Positions 6,865 through 10,424 of a stretch of DNA of 10,424 nucleotides are shown in pieces. The DNA is taken from assembly GCA_903930395.1 (NCBI GenBank), contig CAIYYE010000347.1:1-10424 (forward strand), in the 5' to 3' direction. Below the pieces are notes generated by a model, which worked only from the letters and a program-made list of their open reading frames with translations, had not been told where the DNA came from and ran no database searches. This DNA comes from an uncultured beta proteobacterium (GTDB lineage Bacteria; Pseudomonadota; Gammaproteobacteria; Burkholderiales; Rhodocyclaceae). Every line of letters begins with the position of its first letter. The first letter of the stretch is position 1. The position numbers and the translations under genes are program-made.

Positions 6865-9778
6865 GGTCAGCCCCCTGAGCCTTGCGGAAGGCTTCGCGTA
6901 TCTGTTCGCGCAGGATATCGCCGTCCCAGGGCTTGGTCAGGAACTTGTAGATGGCGCCACGATTGATAGCGTCGGTGACGGAGTCGAGATCGGTGTAGCC
7001 GGTCAGAACGATGCGGATGGTGTCTGGGTAAAGCTGGCGCACCCGGGCAAAGAATTCAGTGCCAGACATTTCCGGCATGCGCTGGTCGGAGAGAATGACC
7101 TGCACCGACTGTTTGGCCAGATGTTCGAAAGCTTCCGTTGGCGACTGGGCGGTCAGGATGTTGAATTCTTCGCGGCGGAACAGGCGGGTCAGGGCGGCCA
7201 GGATATTCGGTTCGTCGTCGACGATGAGCAGTGTCTGGCGGCTTTGCTCCGCTTTGTCCGAAAGCGTCATGCGCTTCCGGCTGGCCAGCAATTGCTCGAA
7301 TTCGGCGGCCGGTACGGGGCGACTGAACAGATAGCCCTGCATCGCATCGCAGCGTCGGCTGCGCAGGAAACTGGCCTGCGCTTCGGTTTCAACGCCTTCG
7401 GCGAGGACCGACAGGTTCAGGCTGCGGGCAAGAACGATGGCGGCGTTGGCGATGGCGGCGTTGACCGGGTTCTCGGTAATGTCGCGGATGAAGCTCTGGT
7501 CGATCTTGATCTTGTCGAAGGGAAAGCGCGAGATATAGGCCAGTGACGAATAGCCGGTGCCAAAGTCGTCGAGTGATATCTTGACGCCGAGCTTCTTCAG
7601 CATCCGGCACTGGGCGATTGCTTCGTCAACCTCTTCGATCAGAGAGCTTTCGGTAATTTCCAGTTCAAGGGCGGTGGCGGGCAGCCCGGTTTCGGCCAGG
7701 CACTGGCTCACCAGGCCGGTCAGGTTGCTCTGGCGGAACTGGCGTGGCGAGAGATTGACCGCTATGCGCAGGTTGGCGAGGCCGAGGTCCAGCCATTGCC
7801 GGGTCTGCCGGCAGGCGGTGCGCAAGACCCACTCGCCAATCGGCAGGATCAGACCGGTGTCTTCGGCGATCGGGATGAACTCGGCCGGGGAAACCGGGCC
7901 GAATTCCCGGGTATTCCAGCGCAGCAGGGCTTCCATGCCGATCATGTTGCCGCTGTCGAGGCTGATCTGCGGCTGGTAGTGGACAGTCAGTTCGTTGTTC
8001 TGAAGCGCCTGGCGCAGGGCCGCTTCGAGCCCGAGCCGGCGGCTGGCATCGGCATCCATTTCCGGAGAATAGAAGCGGAAGGTGTTTTGTCCGTTGGCCT
8101 TCGCCCGCAGCAGGGCGGCATCCGCACACTTCATAAGCGTGTCGGTGTCGTTGCCGTCGCGTGGGGCGACGGCAACGCCGATACAGGCGGTGAGGGAGAT
8201 CGAGTGACCCTCCACGTCGAAAGGCACGGCAACGGCATCGAGCATGCGCTGGGCCAGGGAAATGGCATCGCGCTCCTGACCCAGGCTGGCCATGACGAAA
8301 CCGAATTCGTTGCTGGATCGTCGGCCGACGGTATCGCCCTCGCGTACCTGGAGATTGAGCCGGCGGGCCACTTCGGCCAATATGCCGTCACCAATCGGCG
8401 GACCCAGGGTGTCGTTGATGAGGCGGAAGCGGTCGAGGTCGAGCAGGATGACGGCAGTCTCGCGGCCGAAGCGGTGGGCGCTGATCAGCGATTGCCAGAG
8501 GCGGTCGGCAAACAGGCTGCGGTTGGGCAGCTTGGTCAGCGGATCGAAGCTCGAGAGGTACTGGATGCGCTCGGCAGCGGCGTTACGTTCCGAAAGATCG
8601 CTGAAGATGCCGACATAATTGGTCAGACGACCGCTGGCGTCGTGCACGGCCGAAATGCTCAGCCATTCCGAAATGAGTTCGCCATCCTTGCGCCGGTTGG
8701 TGATTTCCCCCTGCCATTTTCCCTGACGGTTGATGCTGTCCCACATGTCGCGATAAAACTCGGCCCCATGTACGCCGGACTGGAGCAGTTTCGGGGTGTT
8801 GCCAGCCGTTTCACTGCTGTTGTAACCGCTGACCTTGGCAAAGGCCTGGTTGGTCAGCAAAATCCGGCGATTGGCATCAGTGATACAGATACCATCATTG
8901 ATTCCCGTGAAAACGACCGATGACAACCGTTGCTCGGCTTCGGTAAGCTTGCGCCGGGAGATGTCGGCCATTGTTCCCAGGCTCAGGGTCGGCTTGCCCT
9001 GGGCATCACGCGCCAGTATCCGGCCGCGCACTTCCATCCATACCCAGTGACCTTCGGCATGGCGCATGCGGGCTTCTTCGACATGAATTTCGTCACCCGA
9101 TCCGGCCGAGCCGTCGAGGGCCTTGAGCATGGTGTCGCGGTCTTCCGGGTGGATCAGATCGAGGCTGGCGGCGATGCTCGGGGGTCCTTCGGACAAGCCG
9201 AGAATCTGTGCCAGGCTGGGACTCCAGTGGTTGCTGCCGGCGGCGTGATCGAATTCCCAGATTCCGAAGCCTGAGGTGGCCAGGGCAACCTGCAGGCGGG
9301 CTTCAAGGGCGATGTTTTCGGCGGTGCGCCGGGCCACTTCCTGTTCGAGCCAGGCCTTTTGCCCGGCCACGGTATCGCGGGCCCGCTTCAGCTCAAGCTG
9401 GGCCTTGACGCGAATGCCGAGGACGGCCGGGTTGATCGGTTTGCTGATGTAGTCGACGGCGCCTTCCTGAATGCCCTGTTCCTCACTTTCCGGATTGTCC
9501 AGGGCGGTCACGAAGATGACCGGGATGTCGGCCGTTTGCGGATCGGCACGGAGGGCGCGGAGTACGGCGTAGCCATCCATGCCGGGCATCATGACATCAA
9601 GCAGGATGAGCTCGGGCTGAGGGTCGAGGCGGGCGTAGCGAAGGGCCACCTGGCCGCTGTTGGCGACCCGGACGTCGACGCCGAGCTGGCCGATCATTTC
9701 GGAAATGGTGCAGAGGTTGTCAGGCACATCATCGACAATCAAGACGATGGGTTTGCCCGGTCCCTGAGTCGTGCTCAT
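6851..9778 (-). CDS. REC-PAS-PAS-GGDEF(degenerate)-EAL-REC protein, predicted c-di-GMP phosphodiesterase
   Basis: This 975-residue protein has receivers at both ends. REC1 at about 10-130 has D16/D17, acceptor D61, T91, K113. PAS1 is about 163-276 and PAS2 about 285-398. GGDEF, about 402-572, is degenerate: the signature reads SSNEF (488-492) and the usual TLGH is TLGP. The inhibitory-site RxxD (R479, D482) is kept at the canonical five-residue spacing. EAL, about 583-830, looks complete: EALLRW from 616, NLSPRQF, E707 in ELEITE, DDFGTGYSSL from 737, AEGVET, QGYLFSRP. REC2 at about 848-970 has acceptor D898, T926 and K949 in TKPW. Expected activity is c-di-GMP to pGpG, with GGDEF acting as a regulatory or binding module. 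The start at 9778 is chosen because GGAGAG lies eight bases upstream and REC1 begins soon after; in-frame ATGs at 9796 and 9847 add only non-conserved residues and lack good ribosome sites. No membrane segment is seen. Confidence 0.94.
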   Translation of the reverse strand: MSTTQGPGKPIVLIVDDVPDNLCTISEMIGQLGVDVRVANSGQVALRYARLDPQPELILLDVMMPGMDGYAVLRALRADPQTADIPVIFVTALDNPESEEQGIQEGAVDYISKPINPAVLGIRVKAQLELKRARDTVAGQKAWLEQEVARRTAENIALEARLQVALATSGFGIWEFDHAAGSNHWSPSLAQILGLSEGPPSIAASLDLIHPEDRDTMLKALDGSAGSGDEIHVEEARMRHAEGHWVWMEVRGRILARDAQGKPTLSLGTMADISRRKLTEAEQRLSSVVFTGINDGICITDANRRILLTNQAFAKVSGYNSSETAGNTPKLLQSGVHGAEFYRDMWDSINRQGKWQGEITNRRKDGELISEWLSISAVHDASGRLTNYVGIFSDLSERNAAAERIQYLSSFDPLTKLPNRSLFADRLWQSLISAHRFGRETAVILLDLDRFRLINDTLGPPIGDGILAEVARRLNLQVREGDTVGRRSSNEFGFVMASLGQERDAISLAQRMLDAVAVPFDVEGHSISLTACIGVAVAPRDGNDTDTLMKCADAALLRAKANGQNTFRFYSPEMDADASRRLGLEAALRQALQNNELTVHYQPQISLDSGNMIGMEALLRWNTREFGPVSPAEFIPIAEDTGLILPIGEWVLRTACRQTRQWLDLGLANLRIAVNLSPRQFRQSNLTGLVSQCLAETGLPATALELEITESSLIEEVDEAIAQCRMLKKLGVKISLDDFGTGYSSLAYISRFPFDKIKIDQSFIRDITENPVNAAIANAAIVLARSLNLSVLAEGVETEAQASFLRSRRCDAMQGYLFSRPVPAAEFEQLLASRKRMTLSDKAEQSRQTLLIVDDEPNILAALTRLFRREEFNILTAQSPTEAFEHLAKQSVQVILSDQRMPEMSGTEFFARVRQLYPDTIRIVLTGYTDLDSVTDAINRGAIYKFLTKPWDGDILREQIREAFRKAQGADHEIR
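6871..6876 (-). promoter_or_regulatory. Ribosome-binding site for the PAS kinase
   Basis: On the minus strand this reads AGGGGG, six bases before the ATG at 6864 and inside the 3' end of the preceding gene. It favours the 14-base overlapping start over the ATG at 6849. Confidence 0.5.
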
Positions 9779-9807
9779 TCCGCCTGCTCTCCACATACTT
9801 CGTTCAT
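9775..9807 (-). CDS. Possible 10-residue leader peptide ORF coupled to the downstream gene
   Basis: A short frame starts at the ATG at 9807 and reads MNEVCGEQAE, then TGA. Its stop overlaps the ATG of the large signalling gene at 9778 as ATGA, the same junction type used four times later in the operon. It has the stronger ribosome-binding site of the two starts: GAGGAGGGAG (9817-9826), ending nine bases before its ATG. It could raise translation of the downstream gene by coupling. It may equally be chance, since a frame this short carries little statistical weight; the peptide has no recognisable function. Confidence 0.3.
   Translation of the reverse strand: MNEVCGEQAE
9787..9792 (-). promoter_or_regulatory. 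Ribosome-binding site deciding the start at 9778
   Basis: On the minus strand this reads GGAGAG, eight bases before the ATG at 9778. It supports the 975-residue form of the REC-PAS-PAS-GGDEF-EAL-REC protein over the longer form starting at 9847. Confidence 0.6.
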
Positions 9808-9816
9808 GGCCGTAGT

Positions 9817-9826
9817 CTCCCTCCTC
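9817..9826 (-). promoter_or_regulatory. Strong Shine-Dalgarno run upstream of the leader ORF
   Basis: On the minus strand this reads GAGGAGGGAG, nine bases before the ATG at 9807. It is too far (38 bases) from the ATG at 9778 to serve that start directly. In the frame of the large protein it lies 20 bases before the weak in-frame ATG at 9796, also too far. Confidence 0.45.
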
Positions 9827-9872
9827 AAACGCGCTGACACAAGGCATTCCGTGCGCCGCAGCCGAGAAAAAT

Positions 9873-10424
9873 TCAGCTTAGCAGCTTTTTTATTTTTTCA
9901 ATGAGTGGCGGTGTTGCATCAAAGTTGAACAGGGCGATCTTCTGGCGCAGTTGTTCGCACTCGTCCGGGCAAAAACTGTTCAATTCGGCTTCCAGGCTGT
10001 TGAATTGGCGGGTTGCTTCAATGTCGCCACTGGCCAGCAGTTCAGCCAGCGTATCGAGTCTGGGCAGCAGGTCGGGCGCTGCGGACCCTGCTGCCGGCGC
10101 CTCAGCCTGGTGGGGGGCGGTGGCGAACGGGTCCTCGTGCCGCCTCGGCAAATATCTGGCGAGCAATTGATAGAGGTCGTCGGGTTGGGTCGGCTTGCCG
10201 ATAAAGTCGGTCATTCCGGCTTCGATGCAATGCTTTCTGTCCTCATCGAAGGCGTTTGCCGTGAGCGCCACGATAGGGATGGCATCACCCCCGGCGAGGG
10301 CGCGAATTTGCCGGGCGGCCTCGAGTCCGTTGAGTTCCGGCATCTGGATATCCATGAGGATCAGATCAAAGCCCGACTGTTTGTACTGCTCGACCGCCCG
10401 CAAGCCGTTTTCGGCGGTGACCAC
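9873..10424 (-). CDS. C-terminal part of a hybrid sensor kinase or multi-domain response regulator (5' end outside window)
   Basis: The frame is open to the window edge, so this is the last 184 codons (with stop) of a longer gene; the GTG at the edge is simply an internal valine codon. The visible part starts inside a receiver domain: LMDIQMPELNG with acceptor D25 (numbered from the edge), T55 in VALTAN and K77 in FIGKP. This DIQMPELNG/TANAF style is typical of receivers at the end of hybrid histidine kinases of the BarA/ArcB type. A Pro/Ala-rich linker at about 98-117 leads to an alpha-helical end domain, about 118-183. That domain resembles helical tails seen after such receivers but shows no histidine that would make it an Hpt domain. 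It ends 94 bases before the REC-PAS-PAS-GGDEF-EAL-REC start. It may belong to the same transcription unit; the kinase core itself is not visible. Confidence 0.88.
   Translation of the reverse strand: MVTAENGLRAVEQYKQSGFDLILMDIQMPELNGLEAARQIRALAGGDAIPIVALTANAFDEDRKHCIEAGMTDFIGKPTQPDDLYQLLARYLPRRHEDPFATAPHQAEAPAAGSAAPDLLPRLDTLAELLASGDIEATRQFNSLEAELNSFCPDECEQLRQKIALFNFDATPPLIEKIKKLLS

Larger units (their letters stand above)
9779..9872 (-). promoter_or_regulatory. Only intergenic gap of the locus: 5' leader of the main operon
   Basis: This 94-base stretch is the only gap of note in the window; every other junction overlaps or is at most 7 bases. It is the only place where a promoter or leader for the downstream genes could sit outside coding sequence. 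I see no convincing sigma-70 -35/-10 pair. It contains two ribosome-binding-like runs and a short ORF, described separately. A weak inverted repeat around the hybrid-kinase stop (AGCT on both sides of GCTA, flanked by A and T runs) is too short to call a terminator. Confidence 0.4.

Noticed and set aside
7796-8923. Plus-strand open frame of 375 codons opposite GGDEF-EAL
   Set aside because: It is antisense to well-defined PAS, GGDEF and EAL motifs. The product shows no family features.
9779-9847. Longer form of the REC-PAS-PAS-GGDEF-EAL-REC protein starting at 9847 or 9796
   Set aside because: Neither ATG has a properly spaced ribosome site, and the added residues do not look like part of a receiver domain. 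The ATG at 9778 has GGAGAG eight bases upstream.
9855-9900. Possible terminator after the hybrid kinase gene
   Set aside because: The inverted repeat is only AGCT/AGCT with a mismatch before the T run, and it lies largely inside the coding end. It is too weak to call.
1-10424. CRISPR arrays, insertion sequences, tRNA or rRNA genes
   Set aside because: No direct-repeat array, transposase motif, terminal inverted repeats or RNA gene pattern was seen. Coding sequence fills all but about 100 bases of the window.

Overview
The window is a compact signalling locus of a GC-rich proteobacterium. All eight protein genes lie on the minus strand, so transcription runs from high to low coordinates. Codon use favours G/C at third positions, and the mix of cytosolic histidine kinases, RpfG-type receivers and EAL/HD-GYP proteins suggests a betaproteobacterium, perhaps of the Rhodocyclaceae. 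That placement is inference from style only; there is no rRNA or other marker gene here.

Layout in order of transcription. (1) 10424-9873: the C-terminal part of a hybrid histidine kinase, cut by the window edge. (2) A 94-base gap, 9872-9779, the only real intergenic space. It holds a strong ribosome-binding site and a possible 10-codon leader ORF that overlaps the next start. (3) 9778-6851: a REC-PAS-PAS-GGDEF-EAL-REC protein with a degenerate GGDEF (SSNEF), a kept inhibitory RxxD site and an intact EAL domain. (4) 6864-5530: a PAS histidine kinase. (5) 5533-4217: an RpfG-like REC-HD-GYP protein. (6) 4220-3654: a stand-alone receiver protein. (7) 3646-2999: an MglA-like small GTPase. (8) 3002-1800: a second soluble histidine kinase with an unrecognised N-terminal region. 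(9) 1803 to the window edge: a GspE/PilB-type secretion or pilus ATPase with an N-terminal receiver and an MshEN-type c-di-GMP-binding domain; 601 codons are visible and the C-terminus lies outside.

From 9778 down to 1 the genes are nearly gapless. Four junctions are ATGA stop/start overlaps, one is a 14-base overlap and one is a 7-base gap, so this is almost certainly one operon with translational coupling. No product has an obvious membrane segment or signal peptide, so the whole set appears cytosolic.

Taken together, the operon looks like a complete route from signal to motor. Soluble kinases phosphorylate several related receivers, two c-di-GMP-degrading proteins lower or shape the second-messenger pool, an MglA-like GTPase may give spatial or polarity control, and the end point is an assembly ATPase that carries both a phospho-receiver and a c-di-GMP-binding domain. 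The domain calls are well supported by motifs. The wiring between them is inference. No gene symbol is assigned because none can be recognised with certainty.
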